NCBI GenBank assembly: GCA_041908065.1
Contig: JAYRGC010000066.1
Location: 1-52,750, forward strand
Direction: 5' to 3'
DNA: 52,750 nucleotides
Source: JAYRGC01 sp041908065
Lineage (GTDB): Bacteria; Pseudomonadota; Alphaproteobacteria; UBA9219
Shown here in pieces: positions 42,456-50,772 of this stretch (positions within the stretch are counted from its first letter, which is position 1; every line of letters starts with the position of its first letter). A program made the position numbers and the translations under genes. The notes beneath the pieces were generated by a model, which saw only the letters and a list, made by a program, of their open reading frames with translations, did not search any database and was not told the origin of the DNA.

Positions 42456-43355
42456 ATGAGATCCAAACCCAAAAAGCGCGCGCGGCCATCCCACCCCGAT
42501 CTGTGGCAAGCGGAAAGGAACGCCACCGCGCGCTCTGGTAAACCTAAGTTTTTATATCCTGTCTTGTCGATCGCGGCTTTGGTTATGGCGATCGCCATCT
42601 TATGGCTGTGGTGGGACGGCGGACTGTTGAAGAAGTACGCCGGATCGGCTTTGGACGGCATCGTCGGTGCGACCGGCAACGCCGATCTCGATGTGCGCGA
42701 CATCGTGGTTGAAGGCCGGCAATACACCGGAGAAAAAGAGCTTTTGGCCGCGCTAGGCGTCGAATACGGTTCGCCGATGTTGGGGTTCAGTCCCGAGGAA
42801 GCCTCGCGCCGCGTCATGGAATTGCCTTGGGTGGAAACCGTGGCGATAGAGCGCAAAATGCCGTCCACCCTCATCGTGCGCCTGTCGGAACGCCAACCGA
42901 TGGCGCGGTGGCAACACGAAGGGCAAACGGCGGTGGTTGATCGTAACGGTAAAAAACTGGCCGGAGTTAATCACGCCGCGCCTCCGTTTTCCAGCCTACC
43001 TCTGATAGTCGGCAAAGGCGCACCGGAACGCGCCGCCGATTTGCTGGTGGTTTTGGGGGAGTTTCCCAATGTCGCCTTGATAACCAAGGCCGCCGCTCTG
43101 GTGAGCGAGCGGAGATGGAACGTCTATCTTCATCACCCCCTAAGGCCGCAGGAAGGGCTTTTGGTCAAACTGCCCGAAGACGACCTGCGTTCGGCCTTGC
43201 GTCGCCTGACGGAGCTGCTCCGTTCCGGCGAAATCTTGGAACGCGACATAGTATCTCTTGATTTACGTCTGCCGGACCGCCATGTTCTTCAGGCTGGACG
43301 ATCGACCCCTGCGGCGGAAACGTCGCCCAAGACATCCGGAGACCCCCGCCAATGA
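42456..43355 (+). CDS. ftsQ: Cell division protein FtsQ
   Basis: A 299-residue divisome protein: basic cytoplasmic N-terminus, one membrane segment (about 33-50), a POTRA domain starting LDVRDIVVEGRQYTGEKELLAAL, then the beta domain with VERKMPSTLIVRLSERQPMARWQ-like stretch. It bridges FtsB/FtsL to the rest of the divisome. It overlaps ftsA by ATGA. The usual murB/ddl upstream genes are missing. Confidence 0.93.
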   Translation: MRSKPKKRARPSHPDLWQAERNATARSGKPKFLYPVLSIAALVMAIAILWLWWDGGLLKKYAGSALDGIVGATGNADLDVRDIVVEGRQYTGEKELLAALGVEYGSPMLGFSPEEASRRVMELPWVETVAIERKMPSTLIVRLSERQPMARWQHEGQTAVVDRNGKKLAGVNHAAPPFSSLPLIVGKGAPERAADLLVVLGEFPNVALITKAAALVSERRWNVYLHHPLRPQEGLLVKLPEDDLRSALRRLTELLRSGEILERDIVSLDLRLPDRHVLQAGRSTPAAETSPKTSGDPRQ

Positions 43356-44698
43356 GCAAACTGACGCAATGGTTGTTGGGAAAACAGCGGCAAACCAGAG
43401 GCGAGACTCTGGCCGCCCTCGACGTCGGCTCCAGCAAGATCGTGTGCCTTGTCGCCCGCGCCGACGAAGGTTCGGGACAGATGCGCATAGCCGGCATCGG
43501 CCACAAGCCGTCGGACGGCGTGCGTAACGGCTTGGTCTCCGACATCGGCGCGGCGGCGCGGGCGATAACCTCCGCCGTGGAAGCGGCGGAACACATGGCG
43601 GGCGACGAAGATCTTTCGGGATTGATCGTCAGCATTTCCGGCCCGCAGGTCTTTTCCCAAACCGTTGGCGTGGACTTGGCCTTGAACGGACGGGAAATAT
43701 CAGCCGCCGACATCGAACGACTGAAGATCCAAAGCCAAAACCAGCTATCCGACGACCAGCAAGGCCACGCGCCGGAGCTGATTCACGCCATACCGGTCGA
43801 ATACTCGCTGGACGGCAAGCGCGGAGTGCGCGATCCCTTAGGCATGATCGGCAATTCGTTGCACGCCAAGATGCACATGGTGTCGGCCGGCTTCGGCCCC
43901 GCCCGCACCCTGGCCGCCGCCGTGTCGCGCTGCCATTTGGAAGTCGAGCAAATCGTCGCCGCCCCTTACGCCAGCGGATTGGCGTGCTTAGTGGAAGACG
44001 AAATGAACCTCGGATGCACCGTGGTGGACATGGGGGCTGGAACCACCTCGGTCGGAGTCTTTTTTGACGGCAGGCTCATATTCGCCGACGGAGTGCCAAT
44101 GGGCGGGGCAAATATAACCAACGACATCGCCCGCGGACTTACCACCACCTTCGCCCACGCCGAAAGGCTCAAGACCCTGCACGGCACGGCCATGCCCGGT
44201 CATTCGGATTCGCGGGAGATAATCGACGTCCCCCAAGTCGGCGAGGAAGGCCCTGAATTCGACAGCCATATCTCCAAGGCGCAAATGGGATCGATCATCC
44301 AACCCCGAGCGGAAGAAATACTGGAAGTGGTGAGGACGCGGCTAGAACGCAGCGGCTTCGGGGAAATCGCCGGACGGCGCGTCGTCCTGACCGGAGGCGG
44401 CAGCCAGTTGACCGGCATACGCGAACTGGCGCAACGCGTCATGGACAAGCAGGTGCGGCTGGGACGGCCTTTGCGAGTGTCTCCGCCCTACGTCCCGCTG
44501 GGGCAACACTCGTCCGCGTCCTCTCACGCCGTCAACGCCCGCTTGGCCGAATCCCTGAACGGGCCGGAATTCGTGACCGCCGCCGGACTCTTGGCCGCCG
44601 CCGCCCAACCCGACGCCATATCGATGTCCTCCGGCATGGATCACTACGGCGGAAACGTCATGGAAAAACTCAATCAATGGATGCGGCAAAGCGCGTAA
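43352..44698 (+). CDS. ftsA: Cell division protein FtsA
   Basis: A 448-residue actin-like protein that anchors FtsZ to the membrane. ATP-binding motifs are AALDVGSSKIVCLVAR at the start, CTVVDMGAGTTSVGVF in the middle and VVLTGGGSQLTGI later. The C-terminal amphipathic membrane-targeting helix is the MEKLNQWMRQSA end. ftsZ, which normally follows, is not here; the next gene is a small exported protein. Confidence 0.95.
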   Translation: MSKLTQWLLGKQRQTRGETLAALDVGSSKIVCLVARADEGSGQMRIAGIGHKPSDGVRNGLVSDIGAAARAITSAVEAAEHMAGDEDLSGLIVSISGPQVFSQTVGVDLALNGREISAADIERLKIQSQNQLSDDQQGHAPELIHAIPVEYSLDGKRGVRDPLGMIGNSLHAKMHMVSAGFGPARTLAAAVSRCHLEVEQIVAAPYASGLACLVEDEMNLGCTVVDMGAGTTSVGVFFDGRLIFADGVPMGGANITNDIARGLTTTFAHAERLKTLHGTAMPGHSDSREIIDVPQVGEEGPEFDSHISKAQMGSIIQPRAEEILEVVRTRLERSGFGEIAGRRVVLTGGGSQLTGIRELAQRVMDKQVRLGRPLRVSPPYVPLGQHSSASSHAVNARLAESLNGPEFVTAAGLLAAAAQPDAISMSSGMDHYGGNVMEKLNQWMRQSA

Positions 44699-44744
44699 TA
44701 CGGTTTTTTCAAAATAGACGGGTAAAAAACAAAGGAGGCGAATC

Positions 44745-44990
44745 ATGTCCCCAACCCAAGCGATTCTTTCAGGCGCATTGATAATCGCCGCGACCATAGC
44801 CATGTTCTCCGGCTCGCGTCCGGCCACGGCTTCCATGACCGGAGCCTATCAATTAATGCATCACAGCAATTCGACCGCCGTCGCCGGAGTGTTCCGCATG
44901 GACACCTCCAACGGCGAAATAAGCTATTGCTACGTCGTCGAACAAAGAAATGGCCAAACCGAGGTTACTTGCAGCCGTCCGGCTAAATAA
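44745..44990 (+). CDS. Small exported hypothetical protein
   Basis: An 81-residue protein with a signal-like N-terminus (ILSGALIIAATIAMFSGS, cleavage near ATA-SM at about 30) and a short periplasmic part ending SYCYVVEQRNGQTEVTCSRP with two Cys that may pair. GGAGG lies about 7 bases before the ATG, a strong signal. I recognise no family. The 212 bases after it hold nothing clear. Confidence 0.65.
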   Translation: MSPTQAILSGALIIAATIAMFSGSRPATASMTGAYQLMHHSNSTAVAGVFRMDTSNGEISYCYVVEQRNGQTEVTCSRPAK

Positions 44991-45202
44991 TCTCAGCCAG
45001 CATACGCCGTTAAGGTATATTTTTCTTGCGAAAAAATTTGGTGTTTGGTACACGGTAACCGTCTCTATCAGCTCGAAGCGCGGTGCGTCGTCCGACGCAT
45101 AAAAGCGGTGTCTTCAACGACTCTCGCTTTCGCGGCGGGTTTGGATTTCGGTTTTCTTACACTTTACCTCGTGACCTCAAACTTATGGAAAAGGCAGGAA
45201 TT

Positions 45203-45709
45203 ATGGACGAAATGCCCGCGCAGGGGCTGGCCGACCAGCAAAAAATCTCGGCTTCAGCAGAATCTTCCTCTTGGCGGAACAATCCCTCGGGATTGTGGGT
45301 ATGGCGGCGGGTGTTAACCGAATGCGTCCGTAACGACACGCCGGATTTGTCGGCGCGCCAAATGGCTCTTTTACTAACTGCCTATATGGACGAAAGGGAA
45401 CACACGGTGCGCGGATTATCCGCCCATCTTCGCATATCCAAACCGGCCATAAGCCGCGCCTTGGACAGACTGGGCGAGCTTGGGTACATCCAACGCCAGC
45501 GCGACGACCGCGATCGCCGCAGCGTTCTCGTCATGCGTACGGCCGAGGGGGAAAAATTTCTCAACGAATTTTCCGGTCTTTTGTCCAAGTCGCTAAAACT
45601 GGCGGCGGCGGGATCTTTTGCCGACGACGGCTTGTCCGCATTGGCGGCGGAAAATTCCGACGCCACTGACGATGGCGACGCCATCAAGGGGTTGGCGCGC
45701 GCAGCATGA
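45203..45709 (+). CDS. MarR family transcriptional regulator
   Basis: A 168-residue regulator with a MarR winged helix: SARQMALLLTAYMDE, VRGLSAHLRISKPAISRALDRL, then the wing GYIQRQRDDRDRRSVLVMRTAEG. MarR proteins are dimeric repressors sensing small molecules. The start at ATG 45203 has AAGG eight bases upstream; ATG 45185 lacks a site. Its stop overlaps the next gene's start by ATGA, so it is coupled to the NlpC/P60 peptidase, an unusual partner for MarR. Confidence 0.87.
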   Translation: MDEMPAQGLADQQKISASAESSSWRNNPSGLWVWRRVLTECVRNDTPDLSARQMALLLTAYMDEREHTVRGLSAHLRISKPAISRALDRLGELGYIQRQRDDRDRRSVLVMRTAEGEKFLNEFSGLLSKSLKLAAAGSFADDGLSALAAENSDATDDGDAIKGLARAA

Positions 45710-46578
45710 CCCTGCCAGACAAGCGCGTTCACGCTTTCAGGCCGGATCTGGCGGATGTTTCTTTGCGCCATATCGTTTCCGCCCATAAATACGTCGAGCC
45801 GTCGTTGCGGCAATGCGTAAAAGGCGTCGTGCCGCTCTTGGACAGTCCATCGCCAGTGGCGGGGCGAATAAGCGAGATCCGCTATGGCGAGTTTCTCGAC
45901 GTGTTCGAGGAACGCGCCGACGGCTTCGCTTGGGTGCAAAACCGCAGCGATCGCTATGTCGGATACATCCACGCCCAAGGCGCGCTCAGCGACGAGATCG
46001 CCGCCCTTTCCAACCGCGTCAAGGTGCTGCACAGCTTCATCTACAGCGATCCCGACTGCAAGTCTCCGGCCATAGACCGCATAACCTTGGGATCTTACGT
46101 GCGGGTGGCGGGAGAGCAAGGCCAATTCATGGCCTTGGTGGGCGGCGGCTACGTCTTTTCCGGCCATATCGCGCCCACATGGGACACGGTGGTGCATGAT
46201 TACGCCTTCACCGCCGGATCTCTGCTGGGATCGCCATATCTGTGGGGAGGGAGGACTCCTTTGGGCATAGACTGCTCCGGCTTGGTGCAACTAGCCTTAG
46301 AGATGGCCGGAATCGAATCCCCCCGCGACAGCGACCAGCAGTTGCAGGCCTTCGGCCAGCCCTTACCTGCCCATTGGCACGACGTGGCATGGAAGCGCGG
46401 GGATTTGGTCTTTTTCCAAGGCCACGTCGGCATAATGGCCAGCCCCAGCCACATCGTCCACGCCAACGCCTTTTCAATGCGGGTTACGTCCGAGCCTTTA
46501 TCCCATATAATAGAACGCGGTAACGAAATACTGGCGGCAGGCCGTCCCGCTCCCGTCGCGGAATCGTCCGCCGCATAA
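45706..46578 (+). CDS. NlpC/P60 family cell-wall peptidase with SH3-like domains
   Basis: A 290-residue protein. The first 150 residues are bacterial SH3-like domains (ISEIRYGEFLDVFEERADGFAWV, ITLGSYVRVAGEQGQFM), followed by an NlpC/P60 (C40) catalytic domain with Cys190 in DCSGLVQ, His240 in GHVGIM and a third polar position at HANAF. The family cuts D-Glu/meso-DAP bonds in peptidoglycan. No signal peptide is visible, so it may act on recycled muropeptides in the cytosol, or use an unrecognised route out. It is translationally coupled to the MarR gene. Confidence 0.9.
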   Translation: MTLPDKRVHAFRPDLADVSLRHIVSAHKYVEPSLRQCVKGVVPLLDSPSPVAGRISEIRYGEFLDVFEERADGFAWVQNRSDRYVGYIHAQGALSDEIAALSNRVKVLHSFIYSDPDCKSPAIDRITLGSYVRVAGEQGQFMALVGGGYVFSGHIAPTWDTVVHDYAFTAGSLLGSPYLWGGRTPLGIDCSGLVQLALEMAGIESPRDSDQQLQAFGQPLPAHWHDVAWKRGDLVFFQGHVGIMASPSHIVHANAFSMRVTSEPLSHIIERGNEILAAGRPAPVAESSAA

Positions 46579-46616
46579 CGTTAGGAAGTTTTTTCAAGTC
46601 AGAGGAAACGCCAGCC

Positions 46617-47540
46617 ATGCCTCACAACGCGGACAAAAAAAGCCCGAACGAAAAGCCCTCGACCGGAAAGCCGCATCGCTTCATCACCCGCGACGGCAGG
46701 ATAAACGTCCAACGCCAAGGAATACGCTATCGCCATCCTCGCGACTGGTATCATTGGCTGATGGCTCTCGACTGGCGGCAAATGGTTTTGGTTCTGATCG
46801 GTCTTTATCTGCTGTCGAACATTGTTTTCGCCGGTCTTTACATGCTCGACCCAAGCGGCATCGCCAACGCGCGGAAAGGCAGTTTTTCCGACGCCTTCTT
46901 TTTCAGCGTCCAGACCTTGGCCACCATCGGTTACGGCCATATGGCTCCGATCTCGCTTTATACCAACGTCATCGTGACGATAGAGTATGTCGTCGGCATG
47001 ACCATCCTCGCCATGTTCACCGGCCTGCTGTTCAGCCGTTTTTCCCGTCCCACCGCTCGCGTCATGTTCAGCCATTACGCGGTCGTGTCCCCTTATGACG
47101 GCCAACCGACGTTGATGTTCCGCGCCGCCAACAAGCGCGGCAACCAGATACTTCAGGCGGAGGTGCGGGTGACGTTGACGCGCAACGAAAAAACCGTCGA
47201 AGGCGAATGGGCGCGGCGGGTTTACGATCTGAAACTGATACGGAATTTCAATCCGCTGTTCAATCTGACTTGGACTATCCACCATCAGATAAATTCCGAC
47301 AGCCCGCTTTACGGCATGACGACGGAATCCCTGCGCGACAGCGAAAGCGAACTGACGGTTTTGCTGTCCGGCATCGACGACGTGTTCGGCCAGCCGGTCT
47401 ACGGCAGGTTTTCCTTCGGCTTCGACGAAATCCTTTTCAACCACCGCTTTGTCGACATGTTCGGTCGCGACGAGCATAACCGTCCGGTGATGGATTATGG
47501 AAACTTCGACAAAGTGGAGCCTTTGCAAACCAAGGCGTAA
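46617..47540 (+). CDS. Inward-rectifier K+ channel (KirBac-like)
   Basis: A 307-residue membrane channel with the KirBac plan: a slide helix region (DWYHWLMALDWRQ), TM1 (about 55-78), a pore helix and filter TIGYG near residue 104, TM2 (about 118-140), and a cytoplasmic immunoglobulin-like domain (LMFRAANKRGNQILQAEVRV, then TWTIHHQI). Such channels are K+-selective and gated by lipids and the cytoplasmic domain. GAGGAAA lies eight bases before the ATG. Only six bases separate it from hisN, so they may share a transcript. Confidence 0.92.
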   Translation: MPHNADKKSPNEKPSTGKPHRFITRDGRINVQRQGIRYRHPRDWYHWLMALDWRQMVLVLIGLYLLSNIVFAGLYMLDPSGIANARKGSFSDAFFFSVQTLATIGYGHMAPISLYTNVIVTIEYVVGMTILAMFTGLLFSRFSRPTARVMFSHYAVVSPYDGQPTLMFRAANKRGNQILQAEVRVTLTRNEKTVEGEWARRVYDLKLIRNFNPLFNLTWTIHHQINSDSPLYGMTTESLRDSESELTVLLSGIDDVFGQPVYGRFSFGFDEILFNHRFVDMFGRDEHNRPVMDYGNFDKVEPLQTKA

Positions 47541-47546
47541 AACGGC

Positions 47547-48335
47547 ATGAACTCGGATTTCCTCAGGGAACGGCTGATCCCCTTCGCCTCCGACGCGCTT
47601 CGCGACGCTTTCGCGGCTTATCGCGCGGGCGGCGATCTGCAAACCGAAACCAAGGCCGACGGCTCTCCCGCCAGCCGCGCCGACCGCGACACCGAGCGCG
47701 GATTGCGGGAAATCATCGCCGCCGCCTATCCCGATCACGGCATAGCGGGCGAAGAGTTCGGCATCTCCGATCCTGACGCCGAATACGTCTGGGTGCTGGA
47801 TCCCTTGGACGGCACGCGGGAGTTTCTGGCGCAGGAATCCGGCTGGGGCAGCCTTATCGCACTGCTTCGCCGCGGCAAGCCGGTTATGGGCGCGATAGCC
47901 GAACCTTTGGCCGGCGCGTTCTGGGATCAGGATAGCGGTTTTCCAACCCCCGCCGCCGCTAAAACCCTCTCCGCCGCGACCATCTCCTCGACTTCGTCGG
48001 CGCATATGTTCGCCGCCACCCCGTTCGAAGCGGGGGCGAAAAAACTCTTCGGACAGTGCCGAAAAGTCGTGGAACGCCTGAATTGCATCGGGTTCGCGCG
48101 GGCGGCTACCGGCGACGTGGACTTGGCGATCGAAAACAAGCTCAAGCTCCACGACATCGCCGCGCTGCTGCCGGTTTTATGGGCGTCGGGCGCGCTGTGC
48201 GTGGATTTGCAAGGCAAAGACTATCAAGACTTCGTCTTCGACGTGGCCAATTCCCCTTCCGCCAAGTATGGTATCGTGACCGGCAGAAACGCGAACCTCG
48301 TCCGCGAGGCGGTGAAAGTCTTGAACGGGGTTTAA
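47547..48335 (+). CDS. hisN: Histidinol-phosphatase, inositol monophosphatase family
   Basis: A 262-residue Mg2+-dependent phosphatase of the IMPase superfamily. Metal-site motifs are GEEFG near residue 70, DPLDGTREF near residue 93 and a late KLHDIAAL replacing the usual WDxAA. Placed directly before hisH-hisA-hisF it is best read as the HisN-type histidinol-phosphatase, penultimate step of histidine synthesis. Function is inferred from context; an inositol or 3'-nucleotide phosphatase would look similar. Confidence 0.85.
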   Translation: MNSDFLRERLIPFASDALRDAFAAYRAGGDLQTETKADGSPASRADRDTERGLREIIAAAYPDHGIAGEEFGISDPDAEYVWVLDPLDGTREFLAQESGWGSLIALLRRGKPVMGAIAEPLAGAFWDQDSGFPTPAAAKTLSAATISSTSSAHMFAATPFEAGAKKLFGQCRKVVERLNCIGFARAATGDVDLAIENKLKLHDIAALLPVLWASGALCVDLQGKDYQDFVFDVANSPSAKYGIVTGRNANLVREAVKVLNGV

Positions 48336-48355
48336 CCCAGCACGAAAGGCGTCCT

Positions 48356-48940
48356 GTGATAGCGATAGTCGACAGCGGCGGGGCTAATGTGGCCTCGGTC
48401 AGGTTCGCCTTGGACCGGCTGGGGATCCCGCATCTGTTCACCGCCGACGCCGAGGACGTACGCAAAGCCTCGCACGTCATCCTGCCCGGGGTAGGCGCGG
48501 CTGCGGCGGCCATGAAAAGGCTTAACGACAACGGCCTGATCGAATGCCTGCGTTCGTTGACCCAGCCGGTGATGGGGATTTGCTTGGGAATGCAGATTTT
48601 ATTCCGCCATTCCGAGGAAGGCTACGCGGATTGTCTGAATCTTATGGACGGCGACGTGCGGCGTTTCTCCACGCAGGCGTTGCCGATCCCGCATATGGGC
48701 TGGAACACGGTGCGGCAAACCCGCCCCTCGCCGATCTTTCGCGACGTGAACGACGACGATTACTTTTACTTCGTGCATAGCTACCGCGCTCCTATCGGCG
48801 GCTTTACCGTCGGAGCCTCGGAATACGGAGAGAGCTTTTCCGCCGCCGTGGAAAAGGATAACCTCTTCGGGTGCCAGTTCCATCCCGAACGTTCGGGAAA
48901 GGCCGGAGCGCGGATATTGGGCAACTTCGCGCGGCTGTGA
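48356..48940 (+). CDS. hisH: Imidazole glycerol phosphate synthase, glutamine amidotransferase subunit
   Basis: HisH (194 residues) hydrolyses glutamine and passes ammonia to HisF. Catalytic Cys76 is in GICLGMQ, His176 and Glu178 in FHPERSG. It starts at GTG 48356, with AAAGG upstream; the longer frame runs back through hisN. The N-terminus reads IAIVDSGGANVASV instead of the more common YGMGN, a variant I associate with gammaproteobacterial enzymes. Confidence 0.95.
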   Translation: MIAIVDSGGANVASVRFALDRLGIPHLFTADAEDVRKASHVILPGVGAAAAAMKRLNDNGLIECLRSLTQPVMGICLGMQILFRHSEEGYADCLNLMDGDVRRFSTQALPIPHMGWNTVRQTRPSPIFRDVNDDDYFYFVHSYRAPIGGFTVGASEYGESFSAAVEKDNLFGCQFHPERSGKAGARILGNFARL

Positions 48941-48969
48941 TCCGGCGCGATCGAAAAGGGAGCCATAAG

Positions 48970-49701
48970 ATGGAAATCTATCCGGCAATAGACGTGATGG
49001 GCGGACAATGCGTCAGGTTGCAGGAGGGCAATTTCGAAAACCGTACGGATTACGGCGGCGATCCCTTGGGAACCGCCAAAGGATACAAATCCTCGGGGTC
49101 ATCGTGGCTGCACCTGGTGGATCTCGACGGGGCGAGGGATCCCCGCCTGCGCCAAACCGCAATAATGGCGGAAATTATCAAGGGAACCGGATTGAATGTG
49201 CAAATCGGCGGCGGCGTAAGGCGGCGCGACGAGGTCATGCAGCTGCTTAAAATGGGCGTCAAGCGCGTCGTGCTCGGCAGCCTGTGCGTGAAGGAGCCGG
49301 AAAACACCCAAGAGATATTGAACGAATGCGGGGCTGAGAACATAACCCTCGCCTTCGACGTGCGCGGAGACGCCGCCGGCGGTTTCTTCGTGGCGACTTC
49401 GGGCTGGACGCAAACGTCAGGACTTCGGGTGGAGGACCTGTTGCTGCGCTACCAAAGTTTGGCCAAGCATATCCTTTGCACCGACATCTCCCGCGACGGC
49501 ATGATGGGCGGCCCTAATATCGAATTGTACAAGCATCTGTTGGACATCGCTCCGGACATGGAGATACAAGCGTCGGGCGGCATATCCTCGCTGGACGACA
49601 TCCGCCGCCTGAAAGGAACAGGAGTGTCCGGCGCCATCATCGGCAAGGCGTTGTTCGAAGGATCTTTCTCTCTTTCCGACGCGATGGACGCGGCTCTCTG
49701 A
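48970..49701 (+). CDS. hisA: ProFAR isomerase HisA
   Basis: A 243-residue beta/alpha barrel that isomerises ProFAR to PRFAR. MEIYPAIDVMGGQCVRL holds the first catalytic Asp; the second is in TDISRDGMMGGPN, and QIGGGVRR and ASGGISSLDD bind the phosphates. AAGGGAG precedes ATG 48970. The stop shares one base with the hisF start (TGATG), so translation is coupled. Confidence 0.96.
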   Translation: MEIYPAIDVMGGQCVRLQEGNFENRTDYGGDPLGTAKGYKSSGSSWLHLVDLDGARDPRLRQTAIMAEIIKGTGLNVQIGGGVRRRDEVMQLLKMGVKRVVLGSLCVKEPENTQEILNECGAENITLAFDVRGDAAGGFFVATSGWTQTSGLRVEDLLLRYQSLAKHILCTDISRDGMMGGPNIELYKHLLDIAPDMEIQASGGISSLDDIRRLKGTGVSGAIIGKALFEGSFSLSDAMDAAL

Positions 49702-50471
49702 TGCTGGCGCGGCGGATCATCCCTTGTCTGGACGTGAAAGACGGCGTGGTCGTCAAAGGGGTAAAGTTCCGCAACCACGTCGTGATGGGCGACGTTCTGG
49801 ATCTGGCGGAACGGTACTGCGGCGAAGGCGCGGACGAGCTGGTTTTCTACGACATAACCGCCAGCAGCGACAGCCGCGTCGTCGAATGCGGCTGGGTGGA
49901 GAAAGTCGCGCGGAAAATAGACATTCCCTTCTGCGTCGCGGGAGGAATCCGGACGCTTTCCGACGCGCGGAAGATTTTGCGCAGCGGGGCTGACAAGATC
50001 TCCGTCAACTCTCCGGCCTTGGAAAATCCCGATTTCATAACCGAGCTTTCCTCGGAATTCGGGGCGCAGTGCGTGGTCGTTGGCATAGACAGTCGAGAAG
50101 AAGAAGACGGCGGCGGATGGTCGGTATGGCAATATACCGGCGACGAGAACCGCGCCGTGAAGGCAAAGCGCGAAACCGTGGCGTGGGCGCGGGAGGCGGC
50201 GCGGCTGGGCGCGGGAGAAATAGTGCTGAACTGCATGAACCGCGACGGAGCGCGCCAAGGCTACGATCTGCGCCAGCTTGCCGCCGTTAGGGCGGCGGTG
50301 AGCGTGCCGCTGATAGCCTCGGGCGGGGCCGGAGAAGCCGAGCATTTCCTAGAGGCGTTCGATTGCGGCGCGGACGGCGCGTTGGCGGCAGGAGTTTTCC
50401 ATAACGGAAAAATCCGCATAGGCGATCTGAAACGGTATCTGGCCGGAAAAAACGTGGCGATAAGGGTTTGA
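49701..50471 (+). CDS. hisF: Imidazole glycerol phosphate synthase, cyclase subunit
   Basis: A 256-residue barrel that closes the imidazole ring using ammonia from HisH. IIPCLDVKDGVVVKGV carries the catalytic Asp near residue 11; the second is in LNCMNRDGARQGYD; VAGGIRTLSDA and IASGGAGEAEHF bind phosphate. The MITE begins two bases after its stop codon, cutting it off from hisIE. Confidence 0.96.
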   Translation: MLARRIIPCLDVKDGVVVKGVKFRNHVVMGDVLDLAERYCGEGADELVFYDITASSDSRVVECGWVEKVARKIDIPFCVAGGIRTLSDARKILRSGADKISVNSPALENPDFITELSSEFGAQCVVVGIDSREEEDGGGWSVWQYTGDENRAVKAKRETVAWAREAARLGAGEIVLNCMNRDGARQGYDLRQLAAVRAAVSVPLIASGGAGEAEHFLEAFDCGADGALAAGVFHNGKIRIGDLKRYLAGKNVAIRV

Positions 50472-50472
50472 A

Positions 50473-50749
50473 TAGACCTCTTGCATAACTGCCGTCATGT
50501 TAAGTCTACAATCAAAGGCCGTCATGTTAAGTCTACGGCCAAAGGCCGTCATTGCGAGGGGCGTTCTTCACGCCCCGAAGCAATCCAGTGCCGTTGCGCC
50601 TGTGGCACTGGATTGCTTCGCCGCCCGACAGCGTTAACGCTGTCCAAACCAAAGAGGGGCGGCTCGCAATGACGGCCTTTGGTTGTAAATGCGCAAATGA
50701 CAGCCTTTGGCCGTAGACTTAACATGACGGCAGTTATGCAAGAGGTCTA
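50473..50749. mobile_element. MITE-like element with 37-bp perfect terminal inverted repeats
   Basis: The 37 bases at 50473-50509 (TAGACCTCTTGCATAACTGC...) and 50713-50749 are exact reverse complements. TA is at both outer ends, which could be a target duplication. The element is 277 bp and has no transposase frame. A 19-base piece of the terminal repeat is repeated internally at 50518-50536. The centre contains the palindromic repeat copy 2. The end sequence resembles IS5-family termini, so a transposase acting in trans is likely. Confidence 0.85.
50546..50692. repeat. Dispersed palindromic repeat, copy 2
   Basis: Inside the MITE, CCGTCATTGCGAG begins and CTCGCAATGACGG near the end closes a palindrome with inner GAAGCAATCCAG / CTGGATTGCTTC arms and a GACAGCGTTAACGCTGTC module. 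Order and sequence match copy 1 at 37864-37998 apart from the central spacers. Confidence 0.7.
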
Positions 50750-50772
50750 ATGATCGGCAAAGGAAATCTTCA

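Noticed and set aside
50473..50749. CRISPR array
   Set aside because: The repeats are inverted and palindromic with no regular direct repeat/spacer pattern and no cas genes.
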